A stretch of 64,000 nucleotides of DNA from Vitellaria paradoxa (lineage: Eukaryota; Streptophyta; Magnoliopsida; Ericales; Sapotaceae). The position numbers were made by a program, and so were the translations under genes. Every line of letters begins with the position of its first letter. Positions within the stretch are counted from its first letter, which is position 1. Below the pieces are notes generated by a model. It did no database searches, was not told the DNA's origin, and saw nothing but the letters and a program-made list of their open reading frames with translations. Shown here piece after piece: positions 46,226-59,400 of the stretch. Location: the NCBI GenBank assembly GCA_019916065.1, contig CM034242.1, positions 15,314,823 to 15,378,822 of the forward strand, written 5' to 3'.

Positions 46226-46290
46226 GAGGGATGAGAGGAAAAGAGAAAAGAGAAGGGGGTGAATGGGTCTGCTGGCGTCAGCTTGCATGC
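46131..46290. repeat. (GA)n microsatellite flanked by direct repeats
   Basis: (GA)n at about 46182-46221 lies between two copies of GAGAGGAAAAGAGAAGGGGGTGA-like sequence, each followed by a GTYAGCGTCAGCTTG-type phrase (46131-46174 and 46232-46290). The arrangement suggests a duplication that spans the tract. Confidence 0.8.
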
Positions 46291-48887
46291 CTTTAGGCAT
46301 GAGATACATCTAAAAACATAATATTGTCAAACAAAATTTGATTGTAAAACAATTTGATATGATCTAAATAACTCTAAACAATTATATATATATCAAATTA
46401 TCTTTTTCTACTTTTTTTTTTTTCTCAATTGTTGTCGTTGCATTTCCTATTTGACTTTTTAAATTTAGGTATGACAATATTAAATATGATATAGTAACAC
46501 AATATGAACACAAAATTATTAAAAGACAACATGAAATTATACAAAGAAGTTAACTCAAATTTGATATTATTTGATTTGAATTAAAAAATAAGTTAATTTT
46601 TATATATTCATTAAATTTTAAAAAATATTTAAATATAAATTTATACAAACATAATTATAACCCTAATTGGTAATATAAATATAGAAAGTTGATTATCAAT
46701 TATAGTATAAAACTTTTAGGATTGGATCCACCATTTTGTTGGGTAAGCATTTCGTTAAAATGAAAGGAGCACACGAAATTGCTAATCAATATATGTGCCC
46801 CTCTTCTAGGACGTCCTTTTGCTTGAACGAATTGGCAAGCAAAGCAGGAGTTGCAAGTTTTCAATTGCGGGTGGGACAATATAAGAGGCGAAATTGACAA
46901 TCCACAAGACCAATATATTACCAACCAAAGCATATGCAATAAAGACGCAAAATGAATTAAAAATAAGGGTATTGTTGACAAAATATTTATTAAGACGCTG
47001 CGTAAAAATAAAAATAAAAATTTTAAAAATCCCAAGGGCAACTTAATTTAATGGGAGCCTTTGACAAGGTAAACAGCAATGCACTGTTGGAAGAAGCAAA
47101 AAATAGTAAAAGAGACACTAACTTTGAGCGTTTTAGGTATTTGGTAAATCATTAAAAGTTGTTAATTTTACTGAGTTGACAAGTTATCAAATACAACTAT
47201 TAGAAACCGTTTGGTAATAGTGTCATTTTTCTATTTACGTTTATAAGTTTATATTTTTTGTTTTTTTTTTCTGTTATCATTTTTTTTAAGATGAAAACTG
47301 AAGCTGCATTTGAAAATACAATTTCGTTTACAATTATTAATTTTTTACTTTCATAAAATATTTAATGTTATTTTTTTAAAATTAAATGAATTTAATAAAT
47401 ATATTTCATATTAAATAAATTGAATTAAATTAAATTCATTATTAAATCAATTTAATTTAATTATGATATTTATTAAAAATAATTTAATAAAATATATTTA
47501 ATATTAGTTAAATTTTATTTTAAATTAACTATTAAATTAAATAATTTAATTATAATATCTATTAAAAATAATTTAAAAATATATATTTATATTAATTAAA
47601 TTATTTATTAAATTAAATTAAATTAATGTATTTTATTATTTATTATAAATAATCTAATAATATATATTTCCTATTAATTAAATTAACTAACTTAGTTTAA
47701 TTATTTATTAGAAAGAAATTAATAATATTAATTAAATTATTTATTAAATTAAATTAAACTAATATATTTTATTTTATTATTTATTATAAATAATTTAAAA
47801 ATATATAGTTTTGTTAATTAAATTAAATAATTTAATTTAATTATTTATTAGAAAGAAATTAGTAATATATATTAAATATTAATTTAATTATATTATTTAT
47901 TAAAAATAATTTTAGTTTAATAAAATATTTGAATAAAATAATTTATTTTAATATGATGTAAAAAAAATGGAGAAAGTATAAGAATTACAAAAAAAAAAGG
48001 AGTGAAAATACATTTTTTGTTTACATTTTTCTATTTAAGTTTTCATTATTTGGAAATAAAAAAATATAAACAGATTTAACAAACATATTTTTGTTTCCAG
48101 TTTGTAAAATTTTAAAAATATAAATAGAAAAATAAAAAAATAAAAACGTCACCAAACGGGGCTTTATTGAGTTGGCAATGGGTATAATGGTTATTTCACT
48201 TTAATTCAATTCAAAAGTTAACAAAATTTTTACCAAACATACCAAAGTTACCAAAAATTTTTATATATTTTACCAAACATACAAAAAGTTTACCTACCAA
48301 TTTTAGGCAAAAAAATTAGAAGTTGCTAAAAATTTGACTTCCAAAAGGGATCTATATATATAAATATTGTAAAAGTTTTTATCAAGTATAGAATTTAATT
48401 TTGTATTTAAAAAATATATTTCTTTTGACTTTGGAGATGCAAATTTAATTATTAAATTTTTATATTCAGTTTATTTCATCTTTATTATATAAGAGTAGAA
48501 GAGGATTTTTTTTTTCTATTTTCATTTTTTCCCCTCTTTGGGGGTGGGGGGGGGGACTTTTTCTCACATTTCATAATTAGAGAACATAGAGGGGACATGT
48601 ATTTTGTAAGAAGTTACCTAGGATTTTTTAAGTTTATTTTTTATATTTAAAGGCGCCAACTTCCACTGTTGAAAATTAAAGGCCGGCTCAGGACGATGCG
48701 TTAACGCATTAACACAATCATTTACTTCACAAGAAACAAATTGGGAACATACACCCATTCACTCGATCATCTCCCCTAATAAGAAAAGCACAACATTAAA
48801 GGTCGAATCTCATGCATAATAAGTTCAACGATTTTTAAACTACTTATTTGTACAATGATTTTTTCGAAGCCACAATACTAATCATGC
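46291..48887. other. AT-rich intergenic region, partly (TTAAATTAAA) low complexity
   Basis: 47320-47960 is built of imperfect TTAATTAAATTATTTATTA units. The phrases CCGTTTGGTAATAGTGTC at 47208 and CACCAAACGGGGC at 48150 may be the ends of an insertion with this interior. A run of 11 G lies near 48546-48556. No gene. Confidence 0.5.
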
Positions 48888-48895
48888 GTTAAACT

Positions 48896-49084
48896 CAGGC
48901 CGACCCTTGGGTGAGCCCAATAAGTCTCTGGTCTTGAGCAACATCCTGAATTAAGAGCAACCAAAAAAAAAAAATTTTAGACCGAGAAGAAAAAAAATTT
49001 TTTAGGCCCAACTAGTAAACTAGTATGAAGGGATAAAATTTTCAGAGTCGAGCTTGAACAACTTAATTGTCAAGACCGGCACTA
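48896..49084. mobile_element. hAT-type MITE, 189 bp
   Basis: The 8-bp duplication GTTAAACT is perfect at 48888-48895 and 49085-49092. Ends CAGGCCGACCCTTG and, inverted, TAGTGCCGGTCTTG match with one indel. CAGGGCCGGCC-like ends with 8-bp duplications are known for plant hAT MITEs. Confidence 0.85.
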
Positions 49085-49092
49085 GTTAAACT

Positions 49093-50522
49093 AATAGTTC
49101 AACCGCGAGAGCGGGGTAGTTCTTGTTGAGTTGCTAAATCCAGCCATCCAAACACTTCTTTCATCCCAGAACAAAACCCACAAACCCCTATTAAATGTTT
49201 TCTTCACGTTGGCAAATTTTTTTTTTTTTTTCGGAGGGGTTGTATTGGATTAGATATTTTATTTTATTTTATTTTATAATCCACTCTCTCAGAATTAGAA
49301 ACCGGAAAACCGAGAACTAACTATCGAGATGTTGAACTATTCGGTCACAAACTTGGCGAAATGGTTTAGTTAATTGTGAAGAGCACTTGAAAATGATTTT
49401 CAGGTTATAATCCATTTGGCACGCTATTTTTTAGTAATTTTTATTAAAAAATTATCAAAAAAATTATTAAAAATTATAAAAAAAAAACCAGAAAATCGAG
49501 CGTTAATAGCATGTGCAGATATCAATGCATCATTTTTTCTCTCTTTTTTTCTTGGTAAATCCATTTTTCTTAGAATAAGAGTAAAATATATCTATCTCTC
49601 TTTAATATTTAGATAATTACACTGAACACCCACAACACTTAAAAGTTATACTTTCTTCCCTTATTTTAAAATATTGTTAACATTGACCTTCTTCTGATAA
49701 AAGTAGTTATTAAAACTTAATATAGAACATCAAACTAAACAAAATTTTAAATATTTTTCTTATTTTACCCATTTATCTCTCACATTTCTTTAGTTTTCTT
49801 TACAAAATTCCTTAAAAACTTTATGCTTTTATTTTTTTTTTAAAACTTATTTTTTGAGATTTAAAAAAAAAAAAAACTAATGAAAATATGAGAAAGGGAG
49901 GGACAAAATAAGAAAAAGTTTAAAATTTTAGTTATTTTAACATTTTTTGTTAAGTTTTAACTATTACTTTTATCAAAAGGAAGTCAATATTAATAACAGT
50001 TTGAAATGAATGAGATAAATATAACTTTTAAATGTTGTGTGTACTAAATATAATTAATTAAATGTTAATGGGAAATAGATGTAATTTACCCTTAGAATAA
50101 GAGTGTTGGAGTCTTGAAAAAAGCAAGGTTGACAGTGAAAATGATGTCAACTCGGGAACAGCACAATTAAACATATTTACGTATTTTTAATCTAAAAAAG
50201 TGTGAATATATTTAAACGTTAAATTTTAATTCAATAATCCCGAATTACTGTCACCGAACTAACATAGACAAGCTATCGCTCAGCTTTTATTTTTAATTTT
50301 TTGGAGCGGATTTTCGTTGCATGCAATATATTTTTCTATGTCTAGTTTTTTTTTTTTTTTTTTCTCTTTATATGTATACATAAAATAAGTTTAAGCTTGG
50401 CTTTTAATATATAAAATAATTTAGTATATATGATATTCAATTCATGTCCAATATATATATTATCACATAATAAGCTTGCCTTTTTGTATTGGAGTGACGA
50501 TTTCTTTTCACGTGTAAACACT
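49093..50522. other. AT-rich intergenic region
   Basis: Long A and T runs (49219-49232, 49862-49875, 50347-50361). No gene, RNA gene or repeat end recognised. Confidence 0.6.
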
Positions 50523-50945
50523 AATAATAAAATGTGTCTACAATACTCTGAATAAATTTCATAAATTTTATTTTTTCAAAACTTTAGGTCTTATGTTTCT
50601 CTTTCTTCAATCAATTTTTGATAAGCACCATAAAAAAAATGTAAATTATAGTACTTTTATTTAGAAGATTTAACTTCTTAGAAATCATAATTAGACGAAA
50701 TTTAAGTTGACAAATTCGATTTGCATATGATATCCACCTTTAAAAAATGATAAAATTTAAAATACTCAATTTGTTTTGTGAAATAGATAATAGTGTGATC
50801 CACTAAAATAAGAATTGAGCGGAAAGTTAAAAATATAAAGATAATTTCAATCATTGAATGAAAGAAAAAAAATTATTAACCGTTAGATCTTGTTTTATGA
50901 GAGGAATATTTTCAAAAATCGTCCTATTTTATTATATAGACTAGT
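50523..50945 (+). repeat. dispersed repeat family B, copy 2 (shortened)
   Basis: Same word order as copy 3, but it lacks the GTTTCTTATATA...AAAAAAGCTATGATA segment (about 90 bp) near its start. It abuts copy 3 head to tail. Confidence 0.7.
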
Positions 50946-51470
50946 AATAATCCGTGTTTATAACACTCTGAACAAAATTAGTTTTAAGTTTCTTATATAA
51001 TTGAAACTTTGGACAAAAAAGTACAAATCAAAAAAGCTATGATAATACATGGGTTTTATTTTATTTTTTCAAAACTTTAGACCCTAACAGTTACTATATG
51101 TGTTGTGGTCTCTCTCTCTCCAATTAATTTTTGATTAGTATCATAAAAAAAACGTAAATTATAATGCTTTAATTCAAAATTTTTAACTTTCTAAAAATTA
51201 TAATTGAGCGAAATTTAAGTTGGTAGTCTTAATTTGTATATGATCTCCATTCTTGAAATATAATAAAATTTAAAATATCCAAATTATTTTGTGAGATAGA
51301 TGATAATGAGATCTACCAAAATAAGAATTGATGGGGAAGTTAAAAAATATAAAAATAATCTCAATCGTTGAATAAAATAAAAAATAATTCTTTAACTTTT
51401 AAATTTTAATTTGTGGGAGAGATATTTTTAAAAATCGTACTATTTTATTATATAAATAGTGAATAGCACA
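50946..51470 (+). repeat. dispersed repeat family B, copy 3
   Basis: TAATAATCCGTG...TACTATTTTATTATATA. It is similar over full length to the reverse complement of 27146-27650. Confidence 0.7.
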
Positions 51471-52013
51471 ATATTTTTAGTTTTATACTTATTTTTGATC
51501 GGTGAGTTTAAAAAACATGTGGGTTAAAGAATATAAAAGGGGCCGGACAGAGTGTAGGATCGAAAAGGTAAAATTTTGTATAAAAGCACCAACCTAGGCC
51601 CGTAATATTTTAGGTCCGTTTAGCCCGATGAAATTTATTAAAAAATTTTAAAAACTTTTAAAAATTGCTTATTTTTATCACGTACGAACTTACAAATTAA
51701 GAGTGTTTAGAGTTGTATAAAATAATATAAAATTGTAATAATAAATGTCTCGTAATTTATACAGTGAGTGAAAAATTTAAATTTTACTGTCTCATAATTC
51801 ATGTTTATAAAAATTTGTAAGATTTTATTTTATTTTTAAGAACTCCAGAGCCAATATTACATTTTATTTCACTTTTTTTACTCCAAACGTTCCCTTATCA
51901 TTACAGTTACGTGTACAGATCAAAATATTTGTGGGGACCGCGGGTGAGTATTGGACCAAACATTAGTACACGTGTCCAAATGGGAAAGTTGCCAAATGCC
52001 TGCGTCACGGGGG
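51471..52013. other. intergenic, contains MITE family C copy 3
   Basis: The MITE spans 51604-51896. After it the sequence becomes GC-richer toward the duplicated block at 52014. Confidence 0.5.
51604..51896. mobile_element. MITE family C, copy 3
   Basis: Ends are GTCCGTTTAGC and ACTCCAAACGTTC, with the same TATTTTTATCACGTACGAACTTA and CTCATAATTCATG phrases as the other two copies. It is longer because a middle segment is duplicated. Confidence 0.5.
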
Positions 52014-52287
52014 TAAAACGGTCATATTAACTCGCGATAAAACCCATACCAACCGTTCAGCTCGCCATTGGCATCGGGTGAAAGGGCAGAAGGAATTTCC
52101 ATTGGAACTCCTCCTCCGACTAATCCTTCTTCAGCAAAGTCTCCGTACGGATAAAATGGTCATATTAGCTCGGGATAAAACCCATACCAACTGTTTAGCT
52201 CGCCATTGGCATCGGGTGAAAGGACAGAGGAATTTCCATTCGAGCTCCTCCTCCGACTAATCCTCCTTTAGCAAAGTCTCCGTACGG
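52014..52287 (+). repeat. 138-bp tandem duplication, possible leader or promoter of the downstream gene
   Basis: Copy 1 is 52014-52151 and copy 2 is 52152-52287, about 90% alike by eye (shared GATAAAACCCATACCAAC, GCTCGCCATTGGCATCGGG, AGCAAAGTCTCCGTACGG). It is GC-rich for this window and is followed by a CT-rich stretch (52300-52345), as in plant 5' leaders. It may mark the first, non-coding exon of the PH-domain gene. That link is inference. Confidence 0.8.
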
Positions 52288-52789
52288 GTGCGAACCCTTT
52301 TCTCTCTGCTCCTTTTCTATCTACTTCTTTCTCTTGCCTATCCAATTTATATATGCGTGTATATATATATATATATATATATATGTTGTATTGGTTATTA
52401 TAGTTAATTCAAAATTTGGTGTATATCATATTGAATTTGGTGTTTGAATATCAACTGATTAAGCTGAAGATAAGTTCTAAGCTTGTGAGTTTCTTTTTTT
52501 TTAGATTGAGAATCATGGGGTTGTTCTGTCGATTTAGGGAAGCTTTTTCCCGTTAAATTCTTGCAACTTTCCAACATTTAGTTTGTTAGTTTAGACATGG
52601 GAACTAATGGTTTGAGCTTGACCTTCTCAATGAGTAAAAAGAACTTTGTTATGACTTTCTCGCGCTGCTTTGATTCATACAGCTGTTGATTACTTTTACC
52701 TTAATTCAGTTTAAAATATTTTTCATCAATATGGCTGATTACTCATTTGTATGGACAAGTTGGTTGGGCAAGATGGTGGGTTCTTTTTA
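52288..52789. other. spacer with (TA)n
   Basis: (TA)n at 52361-52385. The rest is AT-rich, and could be intron or promoter sequence of the downstream gene. Confidence 0.5.
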
Positions 52790-53898
52790 GGGTTAAATAT
52801 CTACTTGCCCCTTAAACTATTAAATTTTTTTTACTTACCCCTTCAACTACCAATTGAACTCTCTTCCCCTTTCAACTATCATTTTTTTTTTACTAAGGAC
52901 ATATCATGTTTTTCATCCAAAATTTGTGATGGAAACCATTAACTATTTTTTCTTTTTTAACTAATGAAAAAAGAAATGGGGTAATATGGACATTTTATAC
53001 ACTTAAAGCAACTAAGAGTTTTTAATTTATTGATCAAAACAAACTTTTGCCGGTCAAACCAAATATTTCCAAAGGAATTCAAAGCAAACTTATGCCGGTC
53101 AACTCTATTGTGGGATCTTAATGGTTAGCAGAGTAAACTTATAATCTTCTAATTGGTTTAACAAAGCAAACTTATGCCGGTCAAAGCAAACTTATAACCT
53201 TCTAATTGGTTTAGCAACTTGGGGACATTTTTTATTTTAAATCAATTGGGGCTTTTTAGTTCAGTCATCGTTTTTGAACTCCATTGCGGATCTGGAGGGT
53301 TTTTATCAATAAAACTAGGGTTTCAAAAATGGCATTGGTCTTGAAGGCTCCCATTGGAAAAAAAAAAACCGACTTATAAGTATCGAGCAACACATTTTTA
53401 TTTCAAAAAATCCACTTTTCGGGATTAATGGGGTTGCTATGACAAGACAGTTATTTGCCATTTTTTTGGTTTCTTAGTTTTTTCTATGTTGTGTTTTTTT
53501 TCTAGTTGTGATAATTGAGAATTTTGTCAATAATTGTTTTTCGGAATGAGTTTAGGGAAGTTAAACATTTTGAGTTTGGACTTAAGATTATTGTTCAATT
53601 AAGTTTTCGTTCTAATTCAATGTAGATATTTAACCCAAAACACTCTCATTTTAGTTCAATTGATAGATGAAGAGGGAAGTAAAAATATGTAATAGTTTAA
53701 GGGGCAAATGGATATTTAAGCTAAAAGACTAATATAGCCTTGAGACTAATTTTTCCATCCATCTATTGGATGGAAAATGTGGTTTGTCCTTATTAAACAA
53801 AAAAATGATAGTTGAAGGGAGAAAGGAGTTCAATTAGTAGTTGAAGGGGGAAGTAAAAAAAAATTTAATCGTTTAAGGGGCAAGTAGATATTTAACCC
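52790..53898. mobile_element. non-autonomous MULE with 9-bp target duplication
   Basis: 1109 bp. Terminal inverted repeats of about 140 bp start GGGTTAAATATCTACTTGCC at both ends. The perfect duplication TTCTTTTTA lies at 52781-52789 and 53899-53907. It has no transposase. The interior holds several AAACTTATGCCGGTCAA repeats (53040-53200) and a leader-like ACTAGGGTTTCAAAAATGGC near 53322, which might be a captured gene start. Confidence 0.95.
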
Positions 53899-53907
53899 TT
53901 CTTTTTA

Positions 53908-56426
53908 AACAAAAACGCAAACCCAGGTTGATAAATATTTTTGTTCTTTTGCCCAAAACACACGATTGGATCGAACTCGTACATTGACTATTAATCCAAT
54001 ACTAATACAAAACGCATCCATCTGGTGTTTTTGAAATACTACCTCTTATAGCGCACTTAAACCGAAATTTGCTCAATCGTTAGGTTCCGATCTTTAGCTA
54101 TCAAAATGTCCTGCCTCTAACAGTATCCACACAGGTTGTGCTTTTCGAGCCTATCGTGCAGTAGTGCATACAGTCACTAACCACATTGTAAGACAAATAA
54201 CAGAAGCCACAGATGCACAAGACCCAAGATGGGGCTTGTGGTCGTAGGGTGAGAGAGAGAGCTGGGGCATCCGTGTGTTTGTATCTATGAAGCGTGGGCA
54301 CCAACACTATATGACATGAATGTGTCAACTCAACAATTCTAAAGAAATGTATGAGACGACGCAACATGTTCAGGCTCAACAAAAAAAATATATTTTTTAT
54401 ATGCTATGGATATTAATACTATATTCAAGTACAATCGAAATAATGCAATATAACACTAACTAAAATTAAAAATCATGTATTTCATAACTTGAAAGTCAAC
54501 AAGGAACTCATATAATGATTGCATTCCATCTAAAGTGATAATAACTATATCCTATAGCTTGGAAATCAATAAAGAAATCGCATAATAATCACATTTCATC
54601 CAAAATGATAACTAATCATCAAGTCACCCAAATATAAAATAACATAAAGAGGGCTTTTTCACTTTTATTTTATAATTTATTTTATTCACAAATCAATCCT
54701 TCTTAAAAAACTTTCACGTATTATAAGAAATACTTTGCTGCGTCTAAAATGAGTTCATGACATGTCCAAGATGTATCCAAACAAAACGAAATAATAAAAA
54801 AATTTGACACATAAAAAAAGTGAGGCAAACACATGTCCAACACGAGTCCACTGTGTGTCGGTGTCCCAAGTGAGTCCGTGCTTACTAGGTTTGTATGAGG
54901 TTTGGGCTTTTCAATGTTAATAGTGCTCCCTCTCCTTGTGTACTTATATTTATCATTACAAGACTTAACTTTTTCATATTTGCACTTTTCTCCCCTAAGT
55001 TTAGTGATTGATCGCTTATTAATTACACTTATGCCTATATGCTTCCAAATTTAACCCTTAAATCCCCAGGAACAAGCTTAACGAAGAATTAAGTAATCTT
55101 TGTTATCTCGGATTGCTTACAACCTTATTGCATGTGACCCCTTTAGGTTTGGTGCTATTACAATACTAGGAATTAGTGATAATTAATTATAATTAAACAA
55201 TTATTTATATAAAATTAAAAGCTTTAATTTTAGATTAGATTAAAAAGATTTTTAATCCCCCTGTAGAGAATTAAATCCTGTATTAATTCTTTAGCCTTGT
55301 ACTTATCTTGGTTAAGCGCAGCGGACCAAGAAGTACCTGAATATCCCAAATGGTAAGATTGGATCCTACTGTGAACTATTTAATTGGAGTTGGGGGTTTT
55401 TAATTGATAAACACGAACCTGCCGTGAACGTGTTTTAATATACTCCTAGTGTTGTATCAGAAAGAGACAATATAAGCAGGAATGGTTGGTGATGAGTTTA
55501 TTATAAAATGGGAATGGAGGAGAAGGTGATAATTTATTTATTTTATTGGAAATGTGGTGGTTCAAAATTTTCATAGAAATAAAGTGAATTTTTAAGCAAA
55601 ATTTAGGGATAAGTAAAAATTGGGTAACACTTGGAGGGTGAAAATTGTGATTCAAATTAATGGAGTGATGGTGGATATACAAATGTTTATTGGTTCAGAG
55701 GATAGTCACATGATTTTTTTTTTTTTTTTTTGGGTTCAATTCAATGGCATTGTTTTGACAAAGGGGCAACATTGAAATCTGGAAACTTCAAGGTAAATTT
55801 TGTTGGTTGTTATAACTGAAATTTTGAAAGGCCAAAGTGAAATTTTGGTGTGACTTGGATGGTGATATATGTAATTTATTCATTTTGGAGAGAGATACTT
55901 ACCTATGTCTACAACAGTTGTGGTGGTGATAGATTATGTCTCCGTGGTGGCAAATGACATTGTGAATAGTGGAATAAATTTCTGTATATGAAACCTGAAT
56001 TATTTCTTATGATATGAAGGTGCATTTTGCTATAAATTTTAATTTCATTTTATCCTGATTATTGAGTTGCAAATTGGACATGCTTATCGGGGAAAAAAGG
56101 GAAAAAGAAAACTAATAGGTTTGCTAAGTGAAAGTAATCTTCATGGAACCATGGGTGATTGTCCACAAGGAGTAAAAGTTTTCTGCTATCATTTTGAAGC
56201 TTTCATATGAGAAGCTCCTCTATTTCACATCCAAGAATGGATAGAACTTTGAGGTACTTTTTGCAATTAGTAAGAGGGAAAGAACTAAAGTACTTTAAAT
56301 TGATTCCAGTTTGGTGGATTGTTCTGCATCAGAATATGTCTCATCACCTTTCGTGGGCTCAAGGAAAATTAACAAGTGCTGTGTCCATGCTGAACTTTTT
56401 TAGTCTACGAGGGCTACTGTGGGGAC
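53908..56426. other. non-coding region before the first coding exon of the PH gene
   Basis: AT-rich, with a GAGAGAGAG tract at 54251-54260 and a poly-T at 55717-55731. No open frame with splice borders was convincing. It probably contains promoter or leader-intron sequence. Confidence 0.5.
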
Positions 56427-59400
56427 ATGGCACCAACGGTCAGGAAAAGGTCCACAGAAACATATTTTACAGTTCACTTAACTGGTAGTGTATCTACTGT
56501 ATTTTGTGATAACCACTATGATTATGGATTGCAGGTTGTGTTAACTGCAGCTGAAGTAGAAGCCCTTCGATCTGAACTTGCTGATTTAGAAGAAAGAGAA
56601 GCTTATATGAAAGCTCGGTAAGGAGATTGGATAATTGATTTTTCTTTTCTCTGTTTAATATTTTGTTGCCTTCTATTTTGTTTCATTTTTAAAGACGCGA
56701 TTGGTTTCCTGTCTTGGTGCGCTGTTACATAATTTATGATATGAATTCTTAAAGCAAAATAAAAGAGGAGTAAAGGCCACCTGGATTTTTCTTTTCTCTG
56801 TTTAATATTTTATTGCCTTCTATTTTATTTCATTTTCAAAGACGCGATTGTTTTCCTGTATTGGTGCACTGTTACATAATTTACGATACGAATTCTTAAC
56901 ACAAAATAAAAGAGTCAGGGTCACTTGAATTTTTAATTTTTGGTTAAAGTGGTAAAAGCAGGAGATTGATTGTAATGTCCTAAATTTTTACAAGCCAAAT
57001 ACCTGGGGTGTCACTTTGGCATGGGTTCAATGGACTAAAAATGAAAGAAAATGAATTCCATTAGAAGTGTCAGGTCATGCAGTACGACCTTTCAAAGTCA
57101 AGTACCGAGGTCTATATATATATATATATATATTAATAAATAAAATCTGTGCTACTAATAATAAGTCCCTTAAAACCCACGTAAAATCATAATTTGAATA
57201 AATATATTATTTAGTGAAAACAGTTTTACAACCAGTCATTAGATCACTAATAATTACAATAAATAATTCAATAAAGAATATGCACACAAGTTGGGTAATA
57301 GTCAAACTAAGTTGCAGCCAACTCTATGGGAAAGATCTTTAATGATAATCACATTTGTACTTGAAAAATGTTTTTTCCACATTCTAGTGAGCTCACGAAA
57401 GCCCAGTAGTCAAACATCCTGTAGTTCTTATATGTAGTCGGTATGGTACTACTCTGTATTGGGTGATTCAATCACAGGGATTGTGATTATATGACATGGC
57501 AAAGAAGCAATGAAAAATAATAATTTGCAGAGAACTAAACAGAAACTAAGTAAATGAAACAATATAATGAGAAGGTAAATCGACTAGAATGATTCATGAC
57601 ATTATTAGATAATTTATCTAACCTTTCAACAGATATATTCCGAGCTTTCTTTTTCATGAGTTTCTAGTAATTAAACATTTAACGTTCCAATTCTATCCTC
57701 CAATGTACCTCCAACTTTGGGAACTAGTACATTCCAGTGACCATGGATCCATTGTTATGGGAGCCCACCACACTCCTCATAACCCAATTACATAAATAGC
57801 GTTTGCTAGGGACTAACCATACCCATGCACTGAGAGTTACCAACAACAAACCAAGAACGTCTTCTCAAGGATCACTTCAACCATGGTGGTATGTGGGTCC
57901 GCTCCACCCGAACAAATCTGACACCACTAGCTATATATGGACATATACAAGAAACAACCCTTATATCAACAAATCTCACCAGTGGTTGTGTTCCCATCCC
58001 CTAGGATTATCAACCCAAACCACATCATTATCCACATGTCAATTCCATGAGTTCAAGTGTCAAGACCATGTGATTCAAACCATATTTCAAGCGTGGGGTG
58101 TAATCATTTCAATAACTTTAACATTATAACGTTGCATTATCATTTCCGAGGTAACATATAAATCTTTTCTATAATTTAAAACAATTTGTAGGACATTTAG
58201 TTCACATAGTCATCTTCCAGAACATAATTACATTTGTGTAATGATATAAAAACAAAACAAGTTAACATAATAATTCAACTAGTATTTAAACAGAGTTCAA
58301 TACGCAATAAACATTGGTGCCCAATTCTATTTCAGTTGATTCCAAAATAATAAATATCCTAAATCATGTTTAGTTTCACATATGTAAAGCCTAAAATTTA
58401 ATTCAAAATTTAATGAATCCAAAATTCTCAAGAATAGGGTGTTGCCTGCTCGAAATGCAAATCGAACAGCAAGCTATGAAGATTTTTAGAAAATTAATTT
58501 CAACTGTTCAATTTATGAAATTTAATCTGGTAGCTTTATCATGTCTACAATCATACATAAAAGTTTGAAAATTTTATTAAAAACGTAGATAAGTCAATTT
58601 TGTCAAAACATAGATGGATCGTTGTTAGGGAGACAATTTTAGATAGCCAACTTTTAAGTATATTTGAAATTCAATGGAACTTAAAAATTTACCAAAGTAA
58701 ATCTGGGAATTCATTCACATCCACCATTAGTAGAAAAATTTTGAGGATTTAAATAAATTCCTAAATAGCGAATTTTTATAAAAACTTGGATGAGTGTCAA
58801 TTTAGGAGCTGAACAGAGATAGCAGTTTAGAAGAAAATTCATATGAAATAAAGTATACCTTAGATTTTTACACACTTCATGTTTCTGAAAACTAGATTTC
58901 AAGAGCTACAACTTTTGTGTTCTGCACTTCTTCAAAAATCGAACATTTAGAGGGTCAGAAACTGCCTCAAAAACGGCTTTTCACAAAATCCAGTTTGACA
59001 CATGTTCAGTTTTTTGTGCATAACTTTTGACTCAAAAATAAAATTGTTGTGACTTTTTTTTTTTGGGGGGGGGGTGTTGGAAAGAAAACTCAAAGGGCTA
59101 TGACTTTCTGCTTGAGCTGAAGCCGGAATTCATCGTTCTAATGGTCAAAATTGCGTTGGAAGTTGGAAGATAGTAAGCTGTCAGTGAGATATCACCCAAA
59201 CAGGTGCTATCCTGAGAGCTAGCATACCAATGGCTAAAAAGGTGTCCTAACGGCTAGCATTCCGACGCCCTTCCTACCAGCACCTCAAATCGTTCAGCTC
59301 TGTTTCTCAATTTCTGAAGACCAGATCAAAATTTCCCACTCATACGCAGTAAAACTCATTCAATGCAATTCCTAGATAACAAAAACAAGTATCTTCATAA

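Noticed and set aside
47208..48162. Insertion bounded by CCGTTTGGTAATAG and CACCAAACGG
   Set aside because: The inverted ends are plausible but no target duplication could be aligned and the interior is low complexity.
54101..54382. 93-codon minus-strand frame
   Set aside because: No domain, no family resemblance, and stops close by in any extension.
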